The notes: generated from the sequence alone by a model not told the origin. Counted from the first letter of the stretch, positions 1 to 7,058 are shown. The stretch is 64,000 bases of DNA from Levilinea sp. (GCA_029975215.1 JARKPO010000013.1:22948-86947), one strand, 5' to 3'. Numbers and translations: made by a program.

Positions 1-1063
1 TAAAGAGCAGCCCGCCCAATGCCAAAACCGTTTCGTATTCAGGTTTGTGCGTTTCGCGCTGCCCGCCCGCAAAACGGGTCATACCCCCGCAGCCCACCGG
101 ACAGGAATAGCAGTGATACTTGGCCTGCTCCCGCTCGCGGATGCGGTCAGGGTTAACGGTTTCAGAGCGGCCGGGGGGGAAATCCTCGTTCGTCCCCACC
201 CAGTTGCCCAACGGCGCGTCGCCCGATTCGATGCTGAACTGGTTCAGCCCCACCGTGCCGTACTTGGTTAAAAAGAACTTGTACAGCATCCCATCCTGGC
301 GCAGGCTCAGCGGCATCCAGCGCATGACCGTCCCCAAAAGGCGCGCCCCTCGGCCATTGACAAAGGGCGGCTGAAAATTGGCCCAACGCAAAAAGCGTTT
401 CGTCAGCCGCTGCATCTCTTCCGGCTGCGCCGTAGAGATGGGGAAAACTCCGCTCACCACCAGCGCCTTCAGCCGCTTGGCCCCCATCACCGCCCCCAGG
501 CCCGAACGCGCCGCCATGCGCCCCTGGTCGTTGGAGATGCCCGCAATGCGCGAGCATTTTTCCCCCGCCGGACCAATGCAAGCCACGCTCACCGGCCGGC
601 CGGGGAACAGTGCCTGCAGGCAGTCTTCCGTCTGGCGTGTGTCCAGCCCCCAAAGTTCATCCGCCGCGCGCAGCTCCGCCTGCCCGTGATCCACGTACAG
701 ATACACCGGCCGAGGGCTGATGCCGCGCACAAAAATACCGTCGTAGCCCGCGTGCTTAATGGCCGGGGCCAGCGTGCCGCCGCAGTTGGCGTCGCCCCAG
801 GTGCCTGTCAGCGGCGATTTGCCCGTCACCATCCAGCGGCCAGTCATCATGCTGCCCGTGCCCGTCAGCAGGCCAGAAACAAACCCCAACACATTCTCCG
901 GTCCCAACGGGTCGGCCCCAGCCGGGATGGCGCGGTACAGCGTGTAGGCCGCCAGGCCCATACCCGACAGGTAGGTCTGATACACCCACTCCGGCACGGT
1001 CTCTTCCCAACACCGGCCCTCGCTCAAATCCACCCATAAAATTTTGCCCATCACAGCAAACAT
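1..1063 (-). CDS. Aldehyde:ferredoxin oxidoreductase family protein, tungstopterin-dependent (3' end outside window)
   Basis: The reading frame runs uninterrupted from an ATG at 1063 off the left edge (354 codons seen; family length is about 600). The N-terminus MGKILWVDLSEG, the stretch TGTGSMMTGRW and the block AARSGLGAVMGAKRLKALVV are hallmarks of the AOR N-terminal and central domains. A CX2CX3C cluster (C318, C321, C325) supplies three of the four ligands of the [4Fe-4S] cluster; the fourth Cys should lie past the window. Family members oxidise aldehydes to acids with ferredoxin, using a bis-pterin tungsten cofactor, in the cytoplasm. The start is set by an AGGAG sequence 7 bases upstream. 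A tungstate-type transporter operon lies 1.7 kb away on the other strand, which fits a tungsten enzyme; the exact substrate cannot be told. Confidence 0.93.
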   Translation of the reverse strand, partial: MFAVMGKILWVDLSEGRCWEETVPEWVYQTYLSGMGLAAYTLYRAIPAGADPLGPENVLGFVSGLLTGTGSMMTGRWMVTGKSPLTGTWGDANCGGTLAPAIKHAGYDGIFVRGISPRPVYLYVDHGQAELRAADELWGLDTRQTEDCLQALFPGRPVSVACIGPAGEKCSRIAGISNDQGRMAARSGLGAVMGAKRLKALVVSGVFPISTAQPEEMQRLTKRFLRWANFQPPFVNGRGARLLGTVMRWMPLSLRQDGMLYKFFLTKYGTVGLNQFSIESGDAPLGNWVGTNEDFPPGRSETVNPDRIREREQAKYHCYSCPVGCGGMTRFAGGQRETHKPEYETVLALGGLLF

Positions 1064-1156
1064 GACACACTCCTGCTGTTCATTGTTTTCAGGCCCTCCC
1101 CCCGCCCAGCCTTAGGGCCTGTGTGCTGCCAACTTTTCCCCGTTAGTATGATTATA
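1064..1156 (-). promoter_or_regulatory. -10 box and 5' leader of the AOR gene
   Basis: On the minus strand a perfect TATAAT lies at 1156-1151, predicting a transcript start near 1144 and a leader of about 80 nt. The leader carries an 8-bp perfect hairpin (CAGGCCCT at 1121-1114 with AGGGCCTG at 1097-1090) before the ribosome binding site. No clear -35 box is seen. The leader is too short for a known Moco/Tuco riboswitch and I do not recognise it as one. Confidence 0.45.
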
Positions 1157-1171
1157 CCCCGCGGTGAGGCG

Positions 1172-1200
1172 TTGTTCCCCCCTGCAATTTCCTATAAAAT
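1172..1200 (+). promoter_or_regulatory. Promoter of the AI-2E gene, leaderless type
   Basis: TTGTTC at 1172-1177 and TAAAAT at 1195-1200 are separated by 17 bases. The -10 hexamer ends exactly 6 bases before the ATG at 1207, so transcription would begin at or beside the start codon. No Shine-Dalgarno sequence precedes the ATG. Confidence 0.6.
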
Positions 1201-1206
1201 ACATGC

Positions 1207-2379
1207 ATGAAACCTTCCCGCCCCCTCTGGTCGCCTCAGGTCAAAATTGCCGTCTCGCTTGTGATCCTGGCCGGGTTCATTTATCTGCTCTACAAGTTTT
1301 CCGCCGTCATCGCGCCAGTGGTGCTGGCAGTCATCCTGGCATACGTCCTGACTCCGCTGGTCAACCGGCTGCAGCCGCGGCTGAAAGGCTCGCGCGGCGC
1401 GGCCGTCGCCGTCATTTACCTGCTGCTCGCACTGTTCATCAGCGGCGCGCTGTGGATCATCATCCCCTTGCTCATCCAGCAGGTGCGTGAACTGGCCCGC
1501 GACACCACCCTGCTGCTGAATCAGGCTCAGCAGTGGGTGGATCAGCCACTGCAAATTGGCCCCTTCACCTTCTCCGGCGAAGCCCTCCTCGCCCAGCTTT
1601 CCACCAATCTGCAGGATCTGCTGCGCCCGCTCTTCACCCAAACGATCGACATCGTCGCCGCACTGCTGGGGTCCATCGTGTGGGTGGTCTTCATTGTGGT
1701 CATTTCCATTTACCTCATCAAAGACTCGGCCGCCCTCAACGATTGGCTCACCTCGCTGGCCCCTCCCGGCTACGAAAGCGACTTCATCCGCCTGCGCGAC
1801 GAGATCAACACCATCTGGAGCGCCTTCTTCCGCGGCCAGCTGCTGCTGGCAGTCATCGTCAGTCTGATTCTCACCGCCGAAGGCCTGATCATCGGCCTGC
1901 CCTTTGCCGTGGCGATGGGCGTCCTGGGGGGCATCCTGGAATTTCTGCCCTCGGTCGGCCACGGCATCTGGCTGGTGCTGGCCTCACTGCTGGCCTTGTT
2001 TGGCGGCTCCACCTGGCTGCCTTTGCCCAATTGGGCCTTTGGGCTGGTGGTTTTGGCCCTGCACATCACCTTCACCCAGTTTGATCTGAACTACCTCATC
2101 CCGCGCATCATCGGCCGCAGTGTGCGCCTGCCGCCCGTGGTGGTCATTTTGGGCATCCTCAGCGGCGCAGCCCTGGCGGGGGTGTTGGGCGTGGTGCTGG
2201 CAGCGCCTTCGATTGCCTCGCTGCGCGTCATGGGCCGCTACATCTACGCCCGCCTGGTGGACGCCGAGCCTTTCCCGGATGAATCCCTCACACCAACGCT
2301 GCCGCCCCCCAACCCGCGCTGGTGGCGCGAACGCCCGCGCCGCTCCTCCAGCCCACCAAACAATGCCCGCCGCCGTTAA
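1207..2379 (+). CDS. AI-2E family transporter (PerM/YdiK-like membrane protein)
   Basis: The 390-residue product has the AI-2E (UPF0118) layout: two N-terminal membrane helices (about 14-65), another helix near 75-95, a soluble middle region with amphipathic helices, and four or five C-terminal helices from about 150 to 345. The block FRGQLLLAVIVSLILTAEGL and the later PxVVxLGILSGAALAGVLG region are typical. Members are inner-membrane permeases or antiporters with varied or unknown substrates; a role in autoinducer export should not be assumed from the name. The C-terminal tail is Pro/Arg-rich. The gene is alone, divergent from the AOR gene, with a leaderless-type promoter. Confidence 0.88.
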   Translation: MKPSRPLWSPQVKIAVSLVILAGFIYLLYKFSAVIAPVVLAVILAYVLTPLVNRLQPRLKGSRGAAVAVIYLLLALFISGALWIIIPLLIQQVRELARDTTLLLNQAQQWVDQPLQIGPFTFSGEALLAQLSTNLQDLLRPLFTQTIDIVAALLGSIVWVVFIVVISIYLIKDSAALNDWLTSLAPPGYESDFIRLRDEINTIWSAFFRGQLLLAVIVSLILTAEGLIIGLPFAVAMGVLGGILEFLPSVGHGIWLVLASLLALFGGSTWLPLPNWAFGLVVLALHITFTQFDLNYLIPRIIGRSVRLPPVVVILGILSGAALAGVLGVVLAAPSIASLRVMGRYIYARLVDAEPFPDESLTPTLPPPNPRWWRERPRRSSSPPNNARRR

Positions 2380-2432
2380 AGTGCACCTGACGGTCTGCCC
2401 GATTCACGGTACAATACCTTCTGGAGGTACCT

Positions 2433-2693
2433 ATGGCTGCAAAATTATCCCCTGAAGAAAAAAAGATCCTGGCGTGGGTGCAAAAACTGCCCTTTGACGC
2501 CGAAACCCAAAAAGGCTGGGTCGAAACCCTGCAACAAAGCGGCATGAACGAAGACATGGCCAAGGAAATTCGCTCCCAGGCCGCCGCCCTGGTGGCCGCG
2601 GGCGGAGAACAGCTGAACCTGGCCCGCAGCGTGACCGAATTGGGCAGTCTCATCAACCGCTGGCGGCTCAGCCGCAATTTGCCGCGGCGCTGA
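2433..2693 (+). CDS. Small conserved hypothetical protein
   Basis: An 86-residue, charged, mostly helical soluble protein that starts at an ATG preceded by GGAGGT (2422-2427) with good spacing. TACAAT at about 2410 is a plausible -10 box. Codon use matches neighbouring genes and a strong hairpin terminator follows. There is no signal peptide or membrane helix. I do not recognise the family and assign no function. Confidence 0.7.
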   Translation: MAAKLSPEEKKILAWVQKLPFDAETQKGWVETLQQSGMNEDMAKEIRSQAAALVAAGGEQLNLARSVTELGSLINRWRLSRNLPRR

Positions 2694-2717
2694 GCCCAGC
2701 TCCCTGTATTCTCCAGC

Positions 2718-2744
2718 GCGGGCGGCCTGTGAAAGGCCGCCCGC
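2718..2744 (+). terminator. Hairpin terminator after the 86-residue ORF
   Basis: An 11-bp perfect GC-rich stem (2718-2728 with 2734-2744) with a 5-nt loop, followed by a short T-rich stretch without a long T run. It separates the small ORF from the next promoter. Confidence 0.6.
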
Positions 2745-2759
2745 TGTCGTTTCTATGGG

Positions 2760-2765
2760 TATAAT
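2760..2765 (+). promoter_or_regulatory. -10 box of the tungstate-transport operon, leaderless type
   Basis: A perfect TATAAT ends 6 bases before the ATG at 2772. No ribosome binding site or clear -35 box is visible. The spacing equals that at 1207 and 38068. Confidence 0.6.
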
Positions 2766-2771
2766 TGACCC

Positions 2772-3314
2772 ATGCACATGCAACCTCCCCCTCTTCACCC
2801 TGGCAGCTTAATGATCATCACCGGCTGGCGCGGCATCGGAAAAACCAGCCTGTGCCGCGTAGCCGCCGACCTGGCCCGCGAGGCCGGATGGGCGGTACGC
2901 GGGGTATGCAGCCCCACCCGCTTTGAAAACGGGCAAAAGCAGGGCAAAGATGCTGTAGACCTATCCACCGGGCAGCAGCGGCCGCTGGCCGCTTTCGTCC
3001 CCCCGCCCGCCGACCCCGAATGGATTTTGGACGCCGAAACCCTGGCCTGGGGAGACGCCGTCTTCCGCCGTGCGGTGCCCACTGACCTGTTGGTGGTGGA
3101 TGAACTCGGCCCCTACGAATTGGAACGCGGCCAGGGCTGGCTTTCGGCCCTGCGCGCCATCGACAGCGCCCAATACCGCCTGGGTCTGGCGGTGGTACGC
3201 CCCGAGCTGATCCCCATCGCCCGCCAGCGCTGGCCCCACGGCGAAATCATCACCATGTGGTCGGCTGCCCAGGCCCCCGGGTTAGCCGCCGCCTGGCTGG
3301 CCGCTGCCGCATAG
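2772..3314 (+). CDS. THEP1-like P-loop nucleoside-triphosphatase
   Basis: The 180-residue protein has a Walker A motif GWRGIGKTS near residues 18-26 and a Walker B/signature LLVVDELGPYEL near 108-119, matching the NTPase_1 (THEP1, DUF265) family, where the typical form is VIDEIGPMEL. These enzymes hydrolyse NTPs, but their cellular role is largely unknown. The gene is first in an operon: its stop is 12 bases before tupB, and tupC follows. Co-transcription with an oxyanion transporter suggests a part in molybdopterin/tungstopterin cofactor handling; that is inference. The start has no Shine-Dalgarno sequence but sits at a leaderless-type promoter. Confidence 0.75.
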   Translation: MHMQPPPLHPGSLMIITGWRGIGKTSLCRVAADLAREAGWAVRGVCSPTRFENGQKQGKDAVDLSTGQQRPLAAFVPPPADPEWILDAETLAWGDAVFRRAVPTDLLVVDELGPYELERGQGWLSALRAIDSAQYRLGLAVVRPELIPIARQRWPHGEIITMWSAAQAPGLAAAWLAAAA

Positions 3315-3326
3315 GAGGTTCGCTCC

Positions 3327-4025
3327 ATGTCGCTCATTTGGGAAGGTCTGGTTCACGCGGTGCAGCTGCTCTTCAGCGCCGATCCCGAGGTCCTGTCCAT
3401 CACCGGGCTTTCCCTGCGTGTCTCCGGCATCGCCACCCTCATCAGCCTGCTGATAGGGCTGCCCCTGGGCACACTGCTGGCGTTGGGTCATTTCCCCACC
3501 CGCCGTTTTTGGATCAGCCTGGTCAACACCGGCATGGCCCTGCCGCCCGTGGTGGTGGGACTGGCCGTTTCCATTTTCCTGTGGCGCTCTGGCCCCCTGG
3601 GAAATCTGCGCCTGATGTACACCCCTACCGCCATCATCATCGCCCAAACGATCATCGCCGCCCCCGTGGTCACCGGCCTCACCCTGGCCGCCTTGCAGCA
3701 GCTGAATCCCCGCCTGGAATTACAGCTCAAAGGCCTGGGGGCTTCGCGCCTGCAAATTGTGTGGGCCTTGTGGCGTGAGGCGCGCCTGCCGCTGCTGGCC
3801 GCCATCATGGCCGGGTTTGGCAGCGTCATTTCAGAAGTGGGCGCATCCATGATGGTCGGCGGCAATCTGCGCGGGCAGACGCGCGTGCTCACCACCGCCA
3901 TCGTCCTCGAAAACAGCAAAGGCGAATTTGCTGTCGCCATCGCCCTCAGCGTCATCCTCATGCTGCTGGCCTATCTGATCAACCTGCTGCTCACCTGGGT
4001 GCAGCAGCGCCGCCTTAGGGAGTAA
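3327..4025 (+). CDS. tupB: Tungstate/molybdate ABC transporter permease (TupB-like)
   Basis: The 232-residue integral membrane protein has about five helices and the BPD_transp_1 fold. The block GMALPPVVVGLAVSIFLW and the coupling-helix segment GASRLQIVWALWREARLPLL are characteristic, and FGSVISEVGASMMVGGN matches TupB proteins. GGAGGT lies 9 bases upstream of the ATG. It sits between the THEP1-like gene and the ATPase gene, but no TupA binding-protein gene is present in the window, so the binding protein must be elsewhere or absent. Specificity for tungstate over molybdate cannot be read from the permease; the tungsten-enzyme gene nearby favours tungstate. Confidence 0.85.
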   Translation: MSLIWEGLVHAVQLLFSADPEVLSITGLSLRVSGIATLISLLIGLPLGTLLALGHFPTRRFWISLVNTGMALPPVVVGLAVSIFLWRSGPLGNLRLMYTPTAIIIAQTIIAAPVVTGLTLAALQQLNPRLELQLKGLGASRLQIVWALWREARLPLLAAIMAGFGSVISEVGASMMVGGNLRGQTRVLTTAIVLENSKGEFAVAIALSVILMLLAYLINLLLTWVQQRRLRE

Positions 4026-4028
4026 GCC

Positions 4029-5111
4029 GTGAGCGCCGTCCTGGAAGTTCACGATCTCGAAATCCTGCGCGAAGGGCGCTCTGTGCTGCGCGTGCCCCAA
4101 TTGACCGTCGAAGAGGGCGAAGTGCTGGCGGTCATCGGCCCCAACGGCGCTGGAAAAAGCACCCTGATGTTGACCCTCTGTGCGCTGCTCACCCCCAGCC
4201 GCGGCGAACTGCGCTTCCGCGGTCAGCCCGTCCCCCCGCGGGGTGCCCTGGCCTACCGCCGCTGCACGGCTCTGGTGCTGCAGGAGCCGCTGCTCATGGA
4301 CACCAGCGTGTTTGACAACGCCGCCAGCGGGATGCGCTTCCGCGGGCTGCCGCGCGCCGAAACCCAGCGCCGCGCCCAACACTGGCTGGAGCGCCTGGGG
4401 GTGGCCGGGCTGGCCCAGCGCCGCGCCCGCGCCCTTTCGGGCGGCGAAGCCCAGCGCGTCTCCCTGGCGCGCGCCCTGGCGGTGGAACCCGAGATTTTGT
4501 TCCTGGATGAACCCTTCAGCGCCCTGGATGCCCCCACTCGCACCCGACTGCTGGATGATCTGCAGACCCTACTCAGCGAAACCCGCCAAACCGCCGTGTT
4601 TGTCACTCACGACCTCAACGAAGCCCTGCTGCTGGGCACGCGCGTGGCCGTCCTCATCGCCGGTGAGCTGCGCCAGGTGGCCGCCCCCCAGCAGGTGTTT
4701 TCGGCCCCCGCCGATCCCGAAATCGCCGCGTTTGTGGGTGTGGAAACCTATCTGCCTGCCCAGGTGATCTCGCAGCAGGACGGCCTGACCCTGGTGGCCG
4801 CCGACGGCTTTCAGATCGAAGCCCTCGGCCAGCAGCCGCCCGGGCGGCGCGTGTATGTGTGCCTGCGTCCCGAGGACATCACCCTCTACACCTCCGCCGG
4901 GGTGCCCGCCTCCAGCGCCCGCAACCGCCTTTCCGGCACGGTGACGCGCACCCTGCCGCAAGGCCCCCTGGTGCGCGTGACCCTCGACTGCGGCTTTCCC
5001 CTGGTCGCTCTGGTCACGCGCTCCTCCGCCGAAGAGATGGGCCTGGCCCCTGGGCTGCCCGTCCAGGCCGCCTTTAAAGCCAGCGCCGCGCATCTCATTC
5101 CACGACCTTGA
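4029..5111 (+). CDS. tupC: Tungstate/molybdate ABC transporter ATP-binding protein with C-terminal TOBE-like region
   Basis: A 360-residue cytoplasmic ATPase. Walker A GPNGAGKST (about 37-45), Q-loop LQEP, signature LSGGEAQRVSLARAL (about 137-151), Walker B ILFLDEPFSALD (about 157-168) and H-loop THD are all present. Residues about 235-360 form an added domain of the TOBE/mop type found on molybdate and tungstate ATPases, probably an anion-sensing regulatory domain. The start is a GTG three bases after the tupB stop, with GGAG upstream, so the two are translationally coupled. The -35 box of the tRNA-Asn promoter overlaps the stop codon. Confidence 0.88.
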   Translation: MSAVLEVHDLEILREGRSVLRVPQLTVEEGEVLAVIGPNGAGKSTLMLTLCALLTPSRGELRFRGQPVPPRGALAYRRCTALVLQEPLLMDTSVFDNAASGMRFRGLPRAETQRRAQHWLERLGVAGLAQRRARALSGGEAQRVSLARALAVEPEILFLDEPFSALDAPTRTRLLDDLQTLLSETRQTAVFVTHDLNEALLLGTRVAVLIAGELRQVAAPQQVFSAPADPEIAAFVGVETYLPAQVISQQDGLTLVAADGFQIEALGQQPPGRRVYVCLRPEDITLYTSAGVPASSARNRLSGTVTRTLPQGPLVRVTLDCGFPLVALVTRSSAEEMGLAPGLPVQAAFKASAAHLIPRP

Positions 5112-5136
5112 CACCAGCGCAAACCGATCTTATAAT
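5108..5136 (+). promoter_or_regulatory. Consensus promoter of tRNA-Asn
   Basis: TTGACA (5108-5113) and TATAAT (5131-5136) both match the sigma-70 consensus exactly and are 17 bases apart. The predicted start is near 5143, five bases before the mature tRNA. The -35 box contains the tupC stop codon. Confidence 0.85.
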
Positions 5137-5147
5137 AATTGACGTAT

Positions 5148-5223
5148 TCCCTGATAGCTCAATCGGCAGAGCGGGCGGCTGTTAACCGCTAGGTTGTAGG
5201 TTCGAGTCCTACTCGGGGAGCCA
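5148..5223 (+). tRNA. tRNA-Asn (anticodon GTT)
   Basis: A 76-nt cloverleaf: acceptor stem 5148-5154 pairs with 5213-5219 (one T-G pair), D stem GCTC/GAGC, anticodon stem 5174-5178/5186-5190 with loop CTGTTAA, T stem 5196-5200/5208-5212 with TTCGAGT loop, discriminator G5220 and an encoded CCA at 5221-5223. The anticodon GTT at 5181-5183 reads Asn codons. A consensus promoter precedes it and a terminator follows directly. Confidence 0.96.
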
Positions 5224-5224
5224 C

Positions 5225-5252
5225 AAAAAGCCTCTTTTCAGAGGCTTTTTTT
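5225..5252 (+). terminator. Intrinsic terminator of tRNA-Asn
   Basis: An 11-bp stem (5225-5235 with 5240-5250), TTTC loop and a T-run to 5252. The A-run on the 5' side also makes it usable from the other strand. Confidence 0.9.
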
Positions 5253-5336
5253 GTTTTCCTGCTGCTCTTTGCCCAACCACCTGTTCGATCCCGCTGATGC
5301 TATTCGCAACATTTCAATGAAGATAATATTCATTTT

Positions 5337-5540
5337 ATGAGTATTATCACTTCTCAAACAACACGGTTTTCTTATAATGAATCAAGGTTTTTTCAATTAC
5401 TTTCCGAAAGAAATGTGCGCTGTAAAGACCATTTCGAGACACACAAGGGGTCTTACGGGATTTGGCGTTCCCACAGAATGAAAGCTGTCCCCAGCAGCCG
5501 CAATTCCAACCATTCCGTCCGTAAGGAGGTGATGCCGTGA
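5337..5540 (+). CDS. Doubtful 67-codon ORF in the leader of the selenium cluster
   Basis: The ORF starts at an ATG seven bases after TAATAT (5324-5329), which resembles the leaderless promoters seen elsewhere in the window, and its TGA overlaps the GTG of a following 8-codon ORF. Base composition in the first 120 bases is clearly AT-richer than the surroundings, and the protein (many Ser, Arg, Asn and His) has no recognisable motif. A second -10-like TATAAT at 5372-5377 lies inside it, in which case it would not be translated from that transcript. It may be only part of a structured leader. Confidence 0.2.
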   Translation: MSIITSQTTRFSYNESRFFQLLSERNVRCKDHFETHKGSYGIWRSHRMKAVPSSRNSNHSVRKEVMP

Positions 5541-5563
5541 CGAATCCTATGCGCTGCAATTGA
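5537..5563 (+). CDS. Possible 8-residue leader peptide (MTNPMRCN)
   Basis: A GTG start is placed 7 bases after the core of an unusually strong Shine-Dalgarno sequence, AAGGAGGTGAT at 5523-5533, which is complementary to the 3' end of 16S rRNA over 11 bases. Eight codons including one Cys are followed by TGA at 5561-5563. The ORF overlaps helix A of the leader, so ribosomes on it could change folding downstream. ATG-CCG-TGA at 5532 is an alternative two-codon ORF too close to the Shine-Dalgarno sequence. Function is inference only. Confidence 0.35.
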   Translation: MTNPMRCN

Positions 5564-5664
5564 GATCCGCATAAAAGGATGTACGTGTTACATCCGATCG
5601 GTGCGCACGGCAGAAGGACAGGCTCTTTCTAAGGGTCGATCGAAAACATCCTGGACGATTCTCA

Positions 5665-5697
5665 CGTCCTCTGCCTGTGCGCAGAGGACGTTTTTTT
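5665..5697 (+). terminator. Strong intrinsic terminator in the leader, upstream of yedE
   Basis: A 10-bp perfect stem (5665-5674 with 5681-5690), 6-nt loop and seven T residues. It ends 22 bases before the yedE start and lies between the only visible upstream promoters and the gene, so transcription must read through it to express the cluster. Confidence 0.88.
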
Positions 5698-5719
5698 ACC
5701 CAAGGAAAGGATTCTGTTC

Positions 5720-6826
5720 ATGCAATCGGTTTCAAAATTCCTCACCTCCCGTTGGGGGCCCATCTTAACTGGCATTGTCATCGGTATTCTGGCCCCCCTC
5801 CTGGTCAAATTCGGAAACCCCGGCAATATGGGCATCTGTGTCGCCTGCTTCAGCCGTGACATCGCAGGCGCCCTGGGTTTTCACCGGGCCGCCACCGTGC
5901 AGTATATCCGCCCCGAAATCATCGGTTTTGTGCTCGGGTCGCTGGCTGCAGCCCTCCTGTTCCGCGAATTTAAACCGCGCGGGGGATCTTCCCCTTTGAT
6001 CCGTTTCTTGTTAGGCATGTTTGCCATCATCGGAGCGCTGGTTTTCCTGGGCTGCCCCTGGCGGGCTTACCTGCGCCTTTCGGGCGGAGACTGGAACGCC
6101 ATACCGGGGATCTTGGGGCTGTTCGCAGGCATTGGCGTCGGCATTGTTTTTCTCAAACGCGGCTTTAGCCTGGGCCGCAGCCGCCCCGCATCGCCAGTGG
6201 TGGGCTGGGTTATGCCCGTGTTTGTGGTCCTTCTGCTGATCCTGCTGGTGACTGCGCCGCTCTTGGGTCGGGATGCGGACGGGAACCCTGTCGGTCCCAT
6301 TTTCTTCTCCGAAAAGGGCCCCGGCAGCCAACATGCCCCCCTATTCCTGGCACTGGGTGTTGGCCTGTTGGTCGGCTTTCTGGCACAGCGCTCACGCTTC
6401 TGCACGGTGGGTGCGCTGCGGGATGTGGTGCTTTTAAGAGACGGGCATTTGTTTTACGGCGTTATTGCCCTGGTGCTGGCTGCTTTTGTTACTAACCTGG
6501 CCCTGGGACAGTTTAAACCTGGGTTTGAAGCGCAGCCCGTCGCCCACACCAACGTCTTGTGGAACTTTGGCGGTATGATGCTGGCTGGCCTGGCCTTCAC
6601 CATGGCGGGCGGCTGCCCTGGCCGTCAGGTCTTCTTAAGTGGCGAAGGGGATGCAGATGCTGCCCTGTTTGTCTTTGGGATGATCGCAGGCGCGGGCGTG
6701 GCGCATACGTTCAGCCTGGCTGCCTCACCTGCCGGCCCCGGTGCCAACAGCGCGCCTGCCGTCATCATTGGCCTGGTGATCCTCATCATCATTGGCCTGA
6801 CCATGCGTGAAAAAGCCTCTGCGTAA
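5720..6826 (+). CDS. yedE: YedE-family putative selenium transporter
   Basis: The 368-residue polytopic membrane protein has about ten helices and the four Cys motifs of the YeeE/YedE family: GICVACFSRD near residue 38, LGCPWRAYLR near 113, RSRFCTVGALRD near 228 and GGCPGRQVFLSGEGD near 294. The family moves sulfur or selenium species such as thiosulfate; the YedE branch is linked by comparative genomics to selenium use. AAGGAAAGG stands in front of the ATG. It is first in a four-gene operon with a TusA-like protein, a cysteine-desulfurase-like protein and DUF3343, and expression appears to depend on read-through of the leader terminator. Confidence 0.88.
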   Translation: MQSVSKFLTSRWGPILTGIVIGILAPLLVKFGNPGNMGICVACFSRDIAGALGFHRAATVQYIRPEIIGFVLGSLAAALLFREFKPRGGSSPLIRFLLGMFAIIGALVFLGCPWRAYLRLSGGDWNAIPGILGLFAGIGVGIVFLKRGFSLGRSRPASPVVGWVMPVFVVLLLILLVTAPLLGRDADGNPVGPIFFSEKGPGSQHAPLFLALGVGLLVGFLAQRSRFCTVGALRDVVLLRDGHLFYGVIALVLAAFVTNLALGQFKPGFEAQPVAHTNVLWNFGGMMLAGLAFTMAGGCPGRQVFLSGEGDADAALFVFGMIAGAGVAHTFSLAASPAGPGANSAPAVIIGLVILIIIGLTMREKASA

Positions 6827-6836
6827 GGAGATTTCC

Positions 6837-7058
6837 ATGACTGAAGCCAAAACCCTGGATGTTCGCGGCCTTTCCTGCCCAGAACCCGCCATGTTGACCC
6901 GCGAGGCGCTCCTTTCCCTGGGAAAGGGCAAGCTCATTGTCTTATCCGATTCCGCCACTTCCTGCCACAATATCGAACGTACCGGAAAACTGGCAGGCTG
7001 GAAGGCAGAGATCATCACTGAGGGCGGCAGCACATACCGGATCACCCTAACCAAATGA
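6837..7058 (+). CDS. TusA-like sulfur/selenium carrier protein
   Basis: A 73-residue protein with the TusA/SirA signature LDVRGLSCPEP and the active Cys at residue 14, which carries persulfide or perselenide. A second Cys (C43) lies in SATSCHNIER. In YedF proteins a DsrE-like domain follows the TusA domain; here only the TusA part exists. The ATG at 6837 is chosen because AAGGAG (6825-6830) sits at proper distance; an upstream ATG at 6807 would overlap yedE and lacks a site. The stop overlaps the next start (ATGA). Confidence 0.88.
   Translation: MTEAKTLDVRGLSCPEPAMLTREALLSLGKGKLIVLSDSATSCHNIERTGKLAGWKAEIITEGGSTYRITLTK

Larger units (their letters stand above)
5372..5697 (+). promoter_or_regulatory. 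Candidate transcription-attenuating leader (riboswitch or leader-peptide type) of the selenium cluster
   Basis: From a TATAAT at 5372-5377 to the T-run at 5697 there is a roughly 310-nt leader with dense secondary structure. Helix A pairs ATCC-TATGCG (5544-5553) with CGCATA-AAA-GGAT (5568-5580). Helix B pairs GGATGTA (5577-5583) with TACATCC (5589-5595); A and B share GGAT 5577-5580, so they exclude each other at that point. Helix C joins CGATCG 5595-5600 to CGATCG 5637-5642. GCAGAAGGAC (5610-5619) can pair with GTCCTCTGC (5666-5674), the 5' arm of the terminator, making a plausible antiterminator. An upstream hairpin pairs AAGACC (5426-5431) with GGTCTT (5449-5454). I do not recognise a known riboswitch class. 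Confidence 0.5.

Noticed and set aside
1090..1121. Moco/tungsten-cofactor riboswitch before the AOR gene
   Set aside because: The leader is about 80 nt with one hairpin, too short and without the conserved core known to me for that class.
5523..5533. Possible fragment of 16S rRNA gene (anti-anti-Shine-Dalgarno match)
   Set aside because: Only the 11 bases complementary to the 16S tail match; the bases on either side differ from a 16S 3' end, so it is better read as a ribosome binding site.
6807..6836. Upstream ATG as start of the TusA-like gene
   Set aside because: It would overlap yedE by 20 bases and has no Shine-Dalgarno sequence, while AAGGAG stands at proper distance before 6837.
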